In this document: positions 16,435 through 25,192 of the stretch, piece by piece | Layout of the letters: every line of letters begins with the position of its first letter | Position numbering within the stretch: position 1 is the first letter of the stretch | Source of the DNA: an uncultured Chlorobiaceae bacterium | Lineage (GTDB): Bacteria; Bacteroidota; Chlorobiia; Chlorobiales; Chlorobiaceae | Assembly (NCBI GenBank): GCA_903843305.1 | Contig: CAIMPI010000029.1 | Coordinates: 1-49,005 of the forward strand | Direction: 5' to 3' | Length of the DNA stretch: 49,005 nt | The notes under the pieces: model-generated | Seen by the model: the letters and a program-made list of their open reading frames with translations, nothing else | Database searches by the model: none | Told to the model about the DNA's origin: nothing | Made by a program: the position numbers and the translations under genes

Positions 16435-17305
16435 AACCATTGCACCTCTTTTGCTCTCTGTACTGCTGCTTCTGGTGTCAGGATGTAGTCAAAAACAGCT
16501 CAATAGCACAAAAAACACGTCAGCCAAACCGCGTATTGTAAGTCTTGCTCCAAGCCTGACTGAGATGATTTTTGCCATCGGGGCTGGTGACCAGCTTGTT
16601 GGCAGAACCACCGCTTGCGACTGGCCGGCTGCGGCTGCGCGCGTGCCGGTCATCGGAGCATTCGGACGGCCTTCGCTTGAACTGCTTGCGGCCATCCATC
16701 CTGACCTTGTCATCGATGTCGATCTGGCTGATGAAGAGATGGGTAAAAAAATATCAGCGCTTGGTATTAAAAGAGAGACCGTCTCCTGCAAGTCTCCCGA
16801 CGATATCCCTGAAGTCTTGAGAAAACTCGGAAAGCTGACTGCTCACACCAGAGAAGCCGATAGTCTGGCCCTTTCAATAAGCAACGGTCTTGCGACTTTT
16901 AAACAAAAGGCACAGAATCTGAAGAAGAAAAAAACAGTCTATCTTGAAATCTGGAACGACCCTTTCTGGACAGGAGGAAAAGGCAGCTATACTTCAGCGC
17001 TGATAGCCTACGCCGGCGGTCAGAATATCGGTGACGTGGTACAAAAAGATTATTTCGAGATATCGCAGGAATGGGTTATCAAGAAAAACCCTGATGTCAT
17101 AGCCTGCATGTACATGGCGAAAGAGTCCACTGCCGCCGATAACGTAATCAACCGTCCAGGCTGGAGCTCCATTACTGCCGTGAAAAGCCATCAGGTGTAC
17201 GACCGGTTCGACAACAGTCTTTTTCTGCGGCCCGGACCGAGAGTGCTTGAAGGCATAGCTCATTTATACCGAACGATTTATCCTGACGAGAAGCCTGTTC
17301 AATGA
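16412..17305 (+). CDS. btuF: BtuF-like ABC-transporter substrate-binding lipoprotein
   Basis: Periplasmic metal-chelate/cobalamin-binding protein. The start is placed at MHNILRCKTIAPLLLSVLLL, giving a lipoprotein signal that ends in the lipobox LVSGC; a longer reading adds 19 residues. The body matches the BtuF/FecB fold: RIVSLAPSLTEMIFAIGAGDQLVG, then VPVIGAFGRPSLELLAAIHPDLVI, WNDPFWTGGKGSYTSALIAYAGGQNI and NPDVIACM. The length of 297 aa is usual. No permease or ATPase (BtuCD) gene is beside it. The corrinoid role is inferred from family and from the nearby riboswitch-controlled receptor; a siderophore role remains possible. Its 3' end overlaps the convergent SRPBCC gene by 7 bp. Confidence 0.82.
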   Translation: MHNILRCKTIAPLLLSVLLLLVSGCSQKQLNSTKNTSAKPRIVSLAPSLTEMIFAIGAGDQLVGRTTACDWPAAAARVPVIGAFGRPSLELLAAIHPDLVIDVDLADEEMGKKISALGIKRETVSCKSPDDIPEVLRKLGKLTAHTREADSLALSISNGLATFKQKAQNLKKKKTVYLEIWNDPFWTGGKGSYTSALIAYAGGQNIGDVVQKDYFEISQEWVIKKNPDVIACMYMAKESTAADNVINRPGWSSITAVKSHQVYDRFDNSLFLRPGPRVLEGIAHLYRTIYPDEKPVQ

Positions 17306-17778
17306 TTTTTATCCTCTTTGAAAGAGCCTAAAATTGCTTCTACCCTTTTTCGCCTGTAGGTAAAAACTTCCTCAAGGCGCCGACAGACGATCAGGGCGTT
17401 GACAAGCTCTCCAAAAAAATCCATTGGAAGACGGTATTGCAGAAAATCCGTCATTTCAACACCACCGTCAATCTCCCTGAAAATATGCCGGTGATGCCAA
17501 TCCTCGTAAGGGCCCGATTTCTGACAATCTTCGAAGTAAAAAGGTTTTTGGACAACTGTAATTTCTGTTTCCCATCTTATCGGCAACATCATGAAGGGAT
17601 ACAGCGTGTAACAGATGATCATGCCCGGATAGATTTCCTCATCTACTATACCACCGTTTATTCTGAACATCATTTCCGGAGGAGTAATACGGGCAAGATT
17701 AGCCGGTGACGAAAAAAAGCTCCATGCTGTATCAATTTGGACGGGAATTTTCTGAACATAGGTAAGTTTATGATGCAT
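17299..17778 (-). CDS. SRPBCC (START-like) family protein
   Basis: A ligand-binding-fold protein of 159 aa. Family marks are VQKIPVQIDTAWSFFSSPANLARITPPEM at the N terminus and WHHRHIFREIDGGVEMTDFLQYRLP in the second half, as in polyketide cyclase/CoxG-related proteins annotated as cell-division inhibitor or ligand-binding SRPBCC. There is no signal peptide. It is convergent with, and overlaps, the 3' end of the BtuF-like gene, which limits terminator space between them. The ligand is unknown. Confidence 0.8.
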   Translation of the reverse strand: MHHKLTYVQKIPVQIDTAWSFFSSPANLARITPPEMMFRINGGIVDEEIYPGMIICYTLYPFMMLPIRWETEITVVQKPFYFEDCQKSGPYEDWHHRHIFREIDGGVEMTDFLQYRLPMDFFGELVNALIVCRRLEEVFTYRRKRVEAILGSFKEDKNH

Positions 17779-17932
17779 TTTTTAACACTATTTAAGAATC
17801 TCTTAATGATGGTTTAAGGTGCTGTTTATTAAGATTAAGCTGTCATTGATGACTTGGCATTTTTGCTGAAGCTTGTCAGATGGCCTATTTAAATCTTATG
17901 ACAATTATCTAACAAAAGAGAGAGGGTATGCT

Positions 17933-18448
17933 ATGAAAAAATTCTCCAGGTTTTTTTTACCGTTAGTCGTGTTATTGCTGGCTGGCACTGCCGCTTATGC
18001 TGGTAATCATGAAGCGAAATACTTTTTATCAAACGGGGAGGCAAAGCTCAAAGCAGGAAATTATAAGGAAGCCATAGCCGATTTTACCAAAGCTATTGAA
18101 TATGAACCGAAACTCTCACGAGGCTACCTTTCAGAGGTGTATTTCAAACGGGGATTTGCAAAATCAGCCCTTGGAGATAACGAAGGTGCAAAAGTTGACT
18201 ATAGAATATCCATAGAACTTGACCGTACACCAAAAGATGCCGGGGCATCCTATAATCGAGGAACGGCAAGATCATTTACTGGAGATAACAACGGCGCCTT
18301 AGCCGACTATACAAAAGCAATTGATCTTAACCCTGAATATGGTGAAGCCTACGCTCATAGAGGAAAAATAAAAGAAGCCATGGGTGATAAACATGGAGCC
18401 AAATTGGACTATAAACATGCCGAAAAATTTCATGGTACTTTACCGTAA
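17933..18448 (+). CDS. Secreted tetratricopeptide-repeat protein
   Basis: A 171-aa exported TPR protein. The start at MKKFSRFFLPLVVLLL is favoured by a GAGAGGG ribosome binding site and gives a Sec signal peptide cut near TAAYA-GN; an earlier ATG would add 20 charged residues. About three TPR units follow (EAKLKAGNYKEAIADFTKAIEYEP, FKRGFAKSALGDNEGAKVDY, NRGTARSFTGDNNGALADY, AHRGKIKEAMGDKHGAKLDY). It is probably a periplasmic interaction scaffold; the partner is unknown. Confidence 0.85.
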   Translation: MKKFSRFFLPLVVLLLAGTAAYAGNHEAKYFLSNGEAKLKAGNYKEAIADFTKAIEYEPKLSRGYLSEVYFKRGFAKSALGDNEGAKVDYRISIELDRTPKDAGASYNRGTARSFTGDNNGALADYTKAIDLNPEYGEAYAHRGKIKEAMGDKHGAKLDYKHAEKFHGTLP

Positions 18449-18481
18449 ACAATAAAATCTTATCACGGGCAATCACAGGAG

Positions 18482-18545
18482 AAAAAATACTCTTGAAAAT
18501 TTCAAAGAAAATCAGCCATTTTGATCTTTTTTAAGAGTATTTTTT
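18482..18545. terminator. Long stem-loop terminator
   Basis: AAAAAATACTCTT and AAGAGTATTTTTT are perfect 13-bp arms separated by about 38 bases, followed by a run of T. It lies 34 bp after the TPR gene and before the MFS gene, and fits an intrinsic terminator for the TPR transcript. Confidence 0.65.
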
Positions 18546-18684
18546 TTCTTGCACCAACCCTTGATGAAATCTTCATTTATTCCTTATAAGAAGCCTTCCA
18601 CCTCATTTTTTAGTCAATCCCTATCAGAATCGGCGTTAATTTTTTTATCTTTGTGGCTTTAGCAGAACAAAACGGTTTGCTGGC

Positions 18685-19956
18685 ATGAAACGCTCTCCTC
18701 TGGTCATTTTACTTCTGACGGTTTTACTGGATCTGATCGGATTCGGCATTGTGCTTCCTCTCCTGCCAACATACGCCAAGGATCTCGGTGCAAGTCCGTT
18801 CATGATCGGACTGATTGCAGCGATTTTTTCCATCATGCAGTTTATTTTCTCTCCTCTTTGGGGCAAACTGAGCGACAAAATCGGCAGACGACCGGTTATG
18901 CTCATCAGCATTTTTATCACAGCACTTTCTTATCTGTTTTTTGCAAAAGCAGTCACGATTCCTCTTCTCATTTTTGCCCGTGGATTATCAGGCATAGGAT
19001 CGGCCAACATTGCCGCGGCCCAAGCCTATATTACCGATGTTACCGACAGTAAAAGCCGTTCTGGTGCAATGGGCATGATTGGTGCCGCTTTCGGCATCGG
19101 CTTTATCATCGGCCCACTCATCGGAGGACTTCTCAAACACAACTACGGCATTGAGATGGTGGGCTATGTCTCCGCAGCACTGATCACTGTCGATTTTATT
19201 CTTGCCATTTTCCTGCTTCCAGAGTCAAACAAAAATGCACAGAAAATAGCATTCGGCTTTTTGAAAAAACAGTCAGCTAACAATGAACCAAGACAATCAG
19301 TTTTCGTATTTCTTGGTCAAAAAACAAGGGAGTACAGCGAAGGGCTGAAGCTGGTGTTCAGTTCACGCCCTCTTGCACTACTTATGATTGCAAACTACAT
19401 TTATACTTTTGCAATTGTCAATATGCAGGTTGCATCCATTCTACTCTGGAAAGAATATTTCAGAGCCACTGACGAGCAGATAGGCTACCTCTTTGCTTAT
19501 GTCGGTATATGGTCAGTGGTTGTTCAGGGTGGACTTATCGGAAAGCTTATCAAAAAACTGGGTGAGCACAAGCTCTTCTTCTGGGGACACCTTTTCACCT
19601 TTATCGGTGTCTTCTTTGTCCCGTTTGCTCCACAGAGTTCGCTCTTTTCGATCGGTCTTGCTATCCTCTTCTTTTTTGCGATTGGCACAAGCCTGGTTGC
19701 TCCGATAAACCTTTCCATGATTTCACTGTACAGCTATAAACAAAAGCAGGGCCAGATTCTTGGACTCTCACAGTCGGTAAATTCTTTTGCCCGTATCATG
19801 GGGCCATTCAGCGGAAGTATCCTTTACGGCATGAATTTTCATGCTCCCTATATTTTCGCGGGAACGCTGACGATAATAGGCGCTATTATTGCACTCAGCC
19901 TGTTCAAATACAGAATTGAAGCGCTTGATCCTTCAACCGAACCAGCAAATGCCTGA
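18685..19956 (+). CDS. MFS transporter, TetA/multidrug-efflux type
   Basis: A 12-helix major facilitator protein of 423 aa. Motif A is present after helix 2 ([14 protein letters not shown]), with [23 protein letters not shown] in helix 1 and [10 protein letters not shown] in helix 5 (motif C, typical of proton-coupled exporters). It resembles the TetA/DHA1 group, which exports drugs or metabolites; the substrate cannot be told. It starts the plus-strand run that continues into the dehydrogenase, tRNA nucleotidyltransferase and purB, with small gaps (about 42, 25 and 64 bp). Confidence 0.88.
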   Translation: MKRSPLVILLLTVLLDLIGFGIVLPLLPTYAKDLGASPFMIGLIAAIFSIMQFIFSPLWGKLSDKIGRRPVMLISIFITALSYLFFAKAVTIPLLIFARGLSGIGSANIAAAQAYITDVTDSKSRSGAMGMIGAAFGIGFIIGPLIGGLLKHNYGIEMVGYVSAALITVDFILAIFLLPESNKNAQKIAFGFLKKQSANNEPRQSVFVFLGQKTREYSEGLKLVFSSRPLALLMIANYIYTFAIVNMQVASILLWKEYFRATDEQIGYLFAYVGIWSVVVQGGLIGKLIKKLGEHKLFFWGHLFTFIGVFFVPFAPQSSLFSIGLAILFFFAIGTSLVAPINLSMISLYSYKQKQGQILGLSQSVNSFARIMGPFSGSILYGMNFHAPYIFAGTLTIIGAIIALSLFKYRIEALDPSTEPANA

Positions 19957-19998
19957 AAAAATCGACGCTGCTGCGTTGTCAATACAGGAGAGAAATCT

Positions 19999-21033
19999 AT
20001 GAATATTGGGGTTATTGGAGTAGGCAAGCTCGGAGAGTTTCACACAAAGCTTCTCACAGAAATCGCACAGGAATCGCGTGATCTTCAGTTCGCAGGTATT
20101 TATGATCTCGACAACGTTCGGGCCAAAGAGATGGCCAGAAAATACAATGTCAACAACTTTGATTCGCTTGAGCTTTTGGCAAAAACGTGTGATGCCGCAG
20201 TACTTGCCACCACAACAAGCTCACACTACAACATTGCCTGTACCCTTCTTAACGCAGGGCTGCATCTCTTCATTGAAAAACCAATAACCACAACTGTTGA
20301 AGAAGCCGATGAACTTATACGGCTTGAAGCGGAAAACAAGGTACGCATCCAGGTCGGCCATATCGAACGATTCAATCCGGCACTGCGGGCTGTTGAAACC
20401 TATATTGGAAAACCAATGTACATCCAGGCTGAACGATTGACTGGTTTTTCTAAACGGGTTACCGATGTTTCCGTGGTGCTTGACCTCATGATCCACGACA
20501 TCGACCTGGTACTTTCCCTTATACCTTCAAACATCAAGCATATTGCGGCTTCAGGAGTCAGGGTCTTCTCTAATGAGCTCGACATGGCAACAGCCAGAAT
20601 TGATTTCGTCAACGGCGCAACTGCAAATGTTACCGCAAGCCGGCTCAGCCGCAGCAGGATGCGCAAGCTCCGCTTTTTTTGTAATTATCCGAAAAGCTAC
20701 GCATCACTTGACCTGACAACCGGGAAATCAGAGGTCTACAGGCTGGTCAAGCCGGAAGATGCTTCATCGAAAAACCCGCTAAAATCCTTTGCTGCACGGA
20801 AAATACTTGAGCAATTTGGTGAAATTCAAGAAACCATGCAGGGAATGGTGCTGGATTATATCCACCCGGAAGTTCCGAAAATAAATGCACTGCGGGATGA
20901 ACTTGAGCATTTTATCAATGCAATCAGAGATAATAAACCAATGGCCGTCAGCTCATCTGACGGACGAAGAGCAATAATGGTTGCAGGTCAAATCACTGAC
21001 GAAATTACCGCCAACGCAGCTTTGCTTGAATGA
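19999..21033 (+). CDS. Gfo/Idh/MocA family NAD(P)-dependent oxidoreductase
   Basis: An N-terminal Rossmann domain (GVIGVGKLGEFHTKLL) and the family's EKP motif (HLFIEKPITTTVEEADELI) precede the C-terminal alpha/beta domain. It is 344 aa with AGGAGAG upstream of the ATG. Such enzymes oxidise or reduce sugars or sugar nucleotides; relatives of this type include UDP-GlcNAc 3-dehydrogenase of lipid A synthesis (GnnA), but no partner transaminase is beside it, so the substrate is open. Confidence 0.85.
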   Translation: MNIGVIGVGKLGEFHTKLLTEIAQESRDLQFAGIYDLDNVRAKEMARKYNVNNFDSLELLAKTCDAAVLATTTSSHYNIACTLLNAGLHLFIEKPITTTVEEADELIRLEAENKVRIQVGHIERFNPALRAVETYIGKPMYIQAERLTGFSKRVTDVSVVLDLMIHDIDLVLSLIPSNIKHIAASGVRVFSNELDMATARIDFVNGATANVTASRLSRSRMRKLRFFCNYPKSYASLDLTTGKSEVYRLVKPEDASSKNPLKSFAARKILEQFGEIQETMQGMVLDYIHPEVPKINALRDELEHFINAIRDNKPMAVSSSDGRRAIMVAGQITDEITANAALLE

Positions 21034-21058
21034 TTGACCATCGCATGGTGCAAAAGTA

Positions 21059-22483
21059 ATGACAACACTCTCAAATTCCATACCCGAGATTATTTATCAA
21101 ATCGGCGACCTTGCCGATAAAGCTGGTATTGGGTGTTACCTTGTAGGCGGCTATGTTCGAGACATGCTTATGCAGCGAACCTGCACGGATATAGATATTA
21201 TGATCATCGGTGATCCCGTCCCTTTTGCAAAAACTGTCTACGATGAACTGAACGGCAAAAATTTTGTCCTTTTCGAACGATTCCGCACCGCACAGCTTGA
21301 ACTTTCCGATCCGCTCCAAGGCACTTTCAAAGTTGAACTTGTCGGCGCCCGCAAAGAGTCTTATAACACAGATTCAAGAAAACCGGTAACTCTTATCGGG
21401 ACTATTGAGGACGATCTTTCTCGCAGGGATTTCACCATCAACGCGCTGGCCCTCGTACTCAACAGGAAAGGACGAAACCAGATCATTGACCTCTTTAACG
21501 GAGTTAAGGATATCGAGGCTGGCCTCCTGAAAACACCGCTTGATCCGGAACAGACCTTCTCCGATGACCCTCTGCGCATGATGCGTGCTGCACGGTTTGC
21601 AGCCCAGCTTGACTTCAAACTACTCCCTGAAGTTATTGATGCAATGAAAGCCATACACGAAAGGATTCATATTGTTTCAATGGAGAGAGTCAGCCATGAG
21701 TTTTTCAAAATCATGCTTGCTTCCCGTCCTTCAAAAGGGCTGATTATTCTCTATGAAACAGGGCTGCTGAAAGACATTTTGCCCGAAGTTGCAGCCATGG
21801 CAGGTATAGAACAGGTTGACGGCATGGGACACAAGGATACTCTTTTCCACACTTTCCAGGTCATCGATAATGTTGCAGCACACTCCGACAACCTCTGGCT
21901 CAGAGTTGCCGCGCTTCTGCACGATATTGGCAAACCGGCAACAAAGCGCTTTACCAAAAGCACAGGTTGGACATTCCATGGTCACGATGCTGTCGGCATA
22001 AAATTTGTCTCAAAAATTTTCAGATCCATGCGCTGGCCGCTCGATCCGCTCGACTATGTCCAGAAAATGGTACGCCTTCACCACCGCCCCATCCCCCTTT
22101 CAAAAGAAGAGATCAGCGATTCGGCCATCCGTCGGCTGATGTTTGATGCCGGAGAGAATCTTCAGGATCTCATGAATCTCTGCAAAGCCGACGTAACCAG
22201 TAAAAATCCGCGAAAAGTTTCCCGGATCATGAGCAATTTCAACCTTGTTGAGACAAAAATCGCCGAGGTTGACGAAAAAGATCAGCTTGCCAGATGGCGC
22301 CCCCCTATCAGCGGGGAAGATATCATGCTTGCCTTGGACCTACCGGAAGGAAAAGCGGTTGGAGTGATCAAAAAAAGAATGGAAAATGCCGTTATCGACG
22401 GCTTAATACCCTACGACAGTGATGCTGCTCTTGACTTCATCCGGCAGATTTATGAAGAGATGACAAATTCCGAAAAACCATGA
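21059..22483 (+). CDS. cca: CCA-adding tRNA nucleotidyltransferase / poly(A) polymerase with HD domain
   Basis: Class II nucleotidyltransferase that adds or repairs the 3' CCA of tRNA. The N-terminal catalytic domain has YLVGGYVRDMLMQRTCTDIDIMI (G-G loop and DxD), then RRDFTINALAL and DPLRMMRAARFAAQLDF in the neck. A C-terminal HD phosphohydrolase domain follows (RVAALLHDIGKPATKRF, FHGHDAVGIK). The length of 474 aa is usual for HD-containing versions. No second cca is in the window; the choice between CCA-adding, A-adding or poly(A) polymerase activity cannot be made from motifs alone. Confidence 0.88.
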   Translation: MTTLSNSIPEIIYQIGDLADKAGIGCYLVGGYVRDMLMQRTCTDIDIMIIGDPVPFAKTVYDELNGKNFVLFERFRTAQLELSDPLQGTFKVELVGARKESYNTDSRKPVTLIGTIEDDLSRRDFTINALALVLNRKGRNQIIDLFNGVKDIEAGLLKTPLDPEQTFSDDPLRMMRAARFAAQLDFKLLPEVIDAMKAIHERIHIVSMERVSHEFFKIMLASRPSKGLIILYETGLLKDILPEVAAMAGIEQVDGMGHKDTLFHTFQVIDNVAAHSDNLWLRVAALLHDIGKPATKRFTKSTGWTFHGHDAVGIKFVSKIFRSMRWPLDPLDYVQKMVRLHHRPIPLSKEEISDSAIRRLMFDAGENLQDLMNLCKADVTSKNPRKVSRIMSNFNLVETKIAEVDEKDQLARWRPPISGEDIMLALDLPEGKAVGVIKKRMENAVIDGLIPYDSDAALDFIRQIYEEMTNSEKP

Positions 22484-22547
22484 ATTATCATAATTCCGGT
22501 CGTTATATTAAACAAACTTTTGACAACACATTAAACAGAGCCATCAA

Positions 22548-23852
22548 GTGATTCCACGTTATTCACCCAAAGACATTTCCGCAATCTGGACAGAAGAAGC
22601 CAAATTCCAGCGTTGGCTTCAGCTTGAAATAGCTGCTGTTGAAGCACGTATGGAGGCCGGAATTGTCCCCGCAGAGGCACTCGCCGTAATCAAACAGAAG
22701 GCCACTTTTAACGTTGCTGAAATTCTTGAGATTGAGAAAGAAACAAAACACGACGTCATTGCCTTTTTGACCAATGTGGCTAATTATGTAGGCCCTGACT
22801 CCCGCTATATTCATGAAGGACTCACCTCGTCGGATGTTGTCGATACATCGCTTGCCATGCAAATGCGCGATGCTGGCAAAATCCTTGTTGCCGATATTGA
22901 ACAACTTCTTGCAGTTCTGGCAAGGCGGGCGGTAGAGTTTAAATACACGCTTGAAATGGGCAGAACCCATGGGATTCATGCTGAGCCAACCACCTTCGGT
23001 CTGAAATTGCTCTTATGGCATCAGGAGATGCTCAGAAATCTCGAACGGATGAAAAAAGCCGTCGCCACTATCTCGGTAGGAAAGATTTCCGGTGCAGTCG
23101 GCACCTATCAACATCTCGCGCCAGACATCGAAGCCGCAGTATGCCTGAAACTTGGCCTGGAACCATCAACCATATCGACACAGATTCTCCAGCGCGACCG
23201 GCATGCAGAATATGCCACGACGCTCGCGATAATCGCATCATCCATCGAAAAATTCTCTGTTGAACTGCGCCACCTGCAACGGACAGAAGTGCGTGAAGCT
23301 GAAGAGTTTTTCAGCAAAGGACAGAAAGGAAGCTCTGCGATGCCGCACAAGCGCAACCCGATAACCTTCGAGCGCCTTACCGGCCTTGCACGCGTCGTCC
23401 GCTCCAACTCTCTGGCCGCCATGGAAAATGTAGCGCTCTGGCATGAGCGGGATATCTCCCACTCATCGGTTGAGCGCATCATTATGCCCGACTCAACTAC
23501 AGCACTGTGCTACATGCTGCGCACCTTCAGCGAAGCACTTGACACCCTGCTTGTCTATCCCGAAAGGATGGAAGAGAACTTTAACTCCTCTTATGGACTG
23601 ACCACTTCCCAGACAATTCTTCTCGCCCTCACTGCCAAAGGGCTGACACGGGAGGAAGCCTACAGGCTGGTGCAGCGCAATGCCATGGAGAGCTGGTCAA
23701 CCAAAGTACATTTACGCGATCTGCTGCTGAGGGATGAAGAACTGCTGAATCATCTTAACGCTGACGATATCTCCCAGCTCTTCAGTGCCGACACAATTCT
23801 CGGCAAACTAAAAAACAGTGTTGATATCATCTTCCAGCGTAACGGACTATAA
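22548..23852 (+). CDS. purB: Adenylosuccinate lyase PurB
   Basis: Cleaves SAICAR and adenylosuccinate in purine synthesis. Superfamily signature [11 protein letters not shown] lies at 261-271 in the mobile catalytic loop; the general acid region is [14 protein letters not shown] (H141), and [17 protein letters not shown] is at about 90. The length of 434 aa is standard. Translation starts at GTG ([20 protein letters not shown]). It lies 64 bp downstream of the CCA enzyme gene and is followed 11 bp later by a DoxX gene. Confidence 0.96.
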   Translation: MIPRYSPKDISAIWTEEAKFQRWLQLEIAAVEARMEAGIVPAEALAVIKQKATFNVAEILEIEKETKHDVIAFLTNVANYVGPDSRYIHEGLTSSDVVDTSLAMQMRDAGKILVADIEQLLAVLARRAVEFKYTLEMGRTHGIHAEPTTFGLKLLLWHQEMLRNLERMKKAVATISVGKISGAVGTYQHLAPDIEAAVCLKLGLEPSTISTQILQRDRHAEYATTLAIIASSIEKFSVELRHLQRTEVREAEEFFSKGQKGSSAMPHKRNPITFERLTGLARVVRSNSLAAMENVALWHERDISHSSVERIIMPDSTTALCYMLRTFSEALDTLLVYPERMEENFNSSYGLTTSQTILLALTAKGLTREEAYRLVQRNAMESWSTKVHLRDLLLRDEELLNHLNADDISQLFSADTILGKLKNSVDIIFQRNGL

Positions 23853-23863
23853 ATGGAGTGGGG

Positions 23864-24334
23864 ATGAACAGTCATCTTTTCAAAAAAATCGGGATAGTCT
23901 TTTTTCTGCTTGGACGCTATATCTTTGCCGCATTCTTTCTTTATGGCTTCTGGCACAAGCTGGTAAAAGGGTGGTTATGGAGTGACCTGATGCAGGGATT
24001 TTTCATTAAACGACTTGGTGAACTCCCTGCTAACTCCTTTCAGGCATACTATCTTGAACACTTTGCCATACCTTTGGCATTGCCGATCGCATGGATCGTT
24101 ACCGTCGGAGAACTCATTATCGCTCTGGGACTGTTTGCTGGTTTTGCTGTCAGGGCTAATGCCGCATTGGCTCTCTTCCTGGTGGTTAATTTTGCTGCTG
24201 GGGGCTATTATAACCTTTCCCTGCCTCCATTTATGGCCTTTTCCGTGCTGATGATGGTACTTCCATCAGGGCATTGGCTGGGGTTGGACAAACAACTCCA
24301 TCTTAAATACCCGGACGCTATCTGGTTCAAATAA
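23864..24334 (+). CDS. DoxX family membrane protein
   Basis: A four-helix membrane protein of 156 aa. ATGGAG just upstream supports the ATG at 23864 over a GTG two codons earlier. The sequence has GRYIFAAFFLYGFWHKL, then ALPIAWIVTVGELIIALGLFAGF, as in DoxX/DoxD relatives. Members take part in thiosulfate or quinone redox chemistry in some organisms; here no specific function can be given. It is tightly coupled to purB upstream and to a TPR gene 4 bp downstream. Confidence 0.82.
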   Translation: MNSHLFKKIGIVFFLLGRYIFAAFFLYGFWHKLVKGWLWSDLMQGFFIKRLGELPANSFQAYYLEHFAIPLALPIAWIVTVGELIIALGLFAGFAVRANAALALFLVVNFAAGGYYNLSLPPFMAFSVLMMVLPSGHWLGLDKQLHLKYPDAIWFK

Positions 24335-24338
24335 AAAA

Positions 24339-25160
24339 ATGGCTATAACTCCAAATTCCTGCAACTACCGCTATCTCTTGATTTACCTTTTTCTGGCTTT
24401 TTCACTGACCGCTTTTTGCCCCCCTACACTTATAAAAGCCGCTGAAAAAAAACAGACCCATACCCTGATCAACCTTGCTGACCAGGAGTTATTGAAAATG
24501 AACTACCCTAAAGCCGATTCAATCTACACTCAGCTCCTTCGAAAAAGTCCTGATAACCCGGAGCTATACTGGAAACTGGCACGTTTGCAGATAAGCCTTG
24601 GTGAATCAATCCCTTCTGAAAAAAACGATATCCGACAGCAACATTACCGCAAAGCAGAGGAGTATGCCCGCACCACCATAAGCCTCGACAGCACCAATGG
24701 AAAAGGGCACACCTGGCTTGCCGCGTCACTCGGAATGATGGCCGATAATGCCGGAACCAAGGAGAAGCTGAAACGTGCAGCATCAATAAAACGGGAACTC
24801 GACATTGCCCTGCAATTGAACCCGAATGACGAAACCGCTCTCTCCATGCTCGGCTCTTATTATCGTGAAGCCGCCAATATTGGATGGTTCAGAAGAATAG
24901 TCGGCAATGCCTTCATCGGCGAGGTGCCAAAGGGGAATTATGAACTCGCTGAAAAAGCGTTCCGAAAAGCAATCAGTATTGATCCAGAAATTATCAGGAA
25001 CTACCATGAGCTCGCCCTGATTTATATTAAAACCGACAAGCTGCCGGAAGCCATCACGCTGATGAAAACCGCTCTCAATCAACCCATTCTTATTGCAAGT
25101 GACAGAAAACGTCTGGAGGAGATGCGAAAGCTGCTGAAGCAATACTCTGAGGAGCAATAA
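24339..25160 (+). CDS. Exported TPR protein
   Basis: 273 aa with an N-terminal hydrophobic segment (LLIYLFLAFSLTAFCPPTLIKAA) that acts as signal peptide or anchor, then TPR-like helical pairs: ADQELLKMNYPKADSIYTQLL, ARTTISLDSTNGKGHTWLAASLGM, LDIALQLNPNDETALSMLGSYYREA and YELAEKAFRKAISIDPEIIRNYHELALIY. The layout resembles periplasmic TPR proteins related to the eukaryotic regulators of microtubule dynamics. It is the last gene of this plus-strand run and converges on the giant minus-strand gene 32 bp later. The role is unknown. Confidence 0.8.
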   Translation: MAITPNSCNYRYLLIYLFLAFSLTAFCPPTLIKAAEKKQTHTLINLADQELLKMNYPKADSIYTQLLRKSPDNPELYWKLARLQISLGESIPSEKNDIRQQHYRKAEEYARTTISLDSTNGKGHTWLAASLGMMADNAGTKEKLKRAASIKRELDIALQLNPNDETALSMLGSYYREAANIGWFRRIVGNAFIGEVPKGNYELAEKAFRKAISIDPEIIRNYHELALIYIKTDKLPEAITLMKTALNQPILIASDRKRLEEMRKLLKQYSEEQ

Positions 25161-25192
25161 AGAATACTGCAGAAATCGCCGTTCAAAGGAAA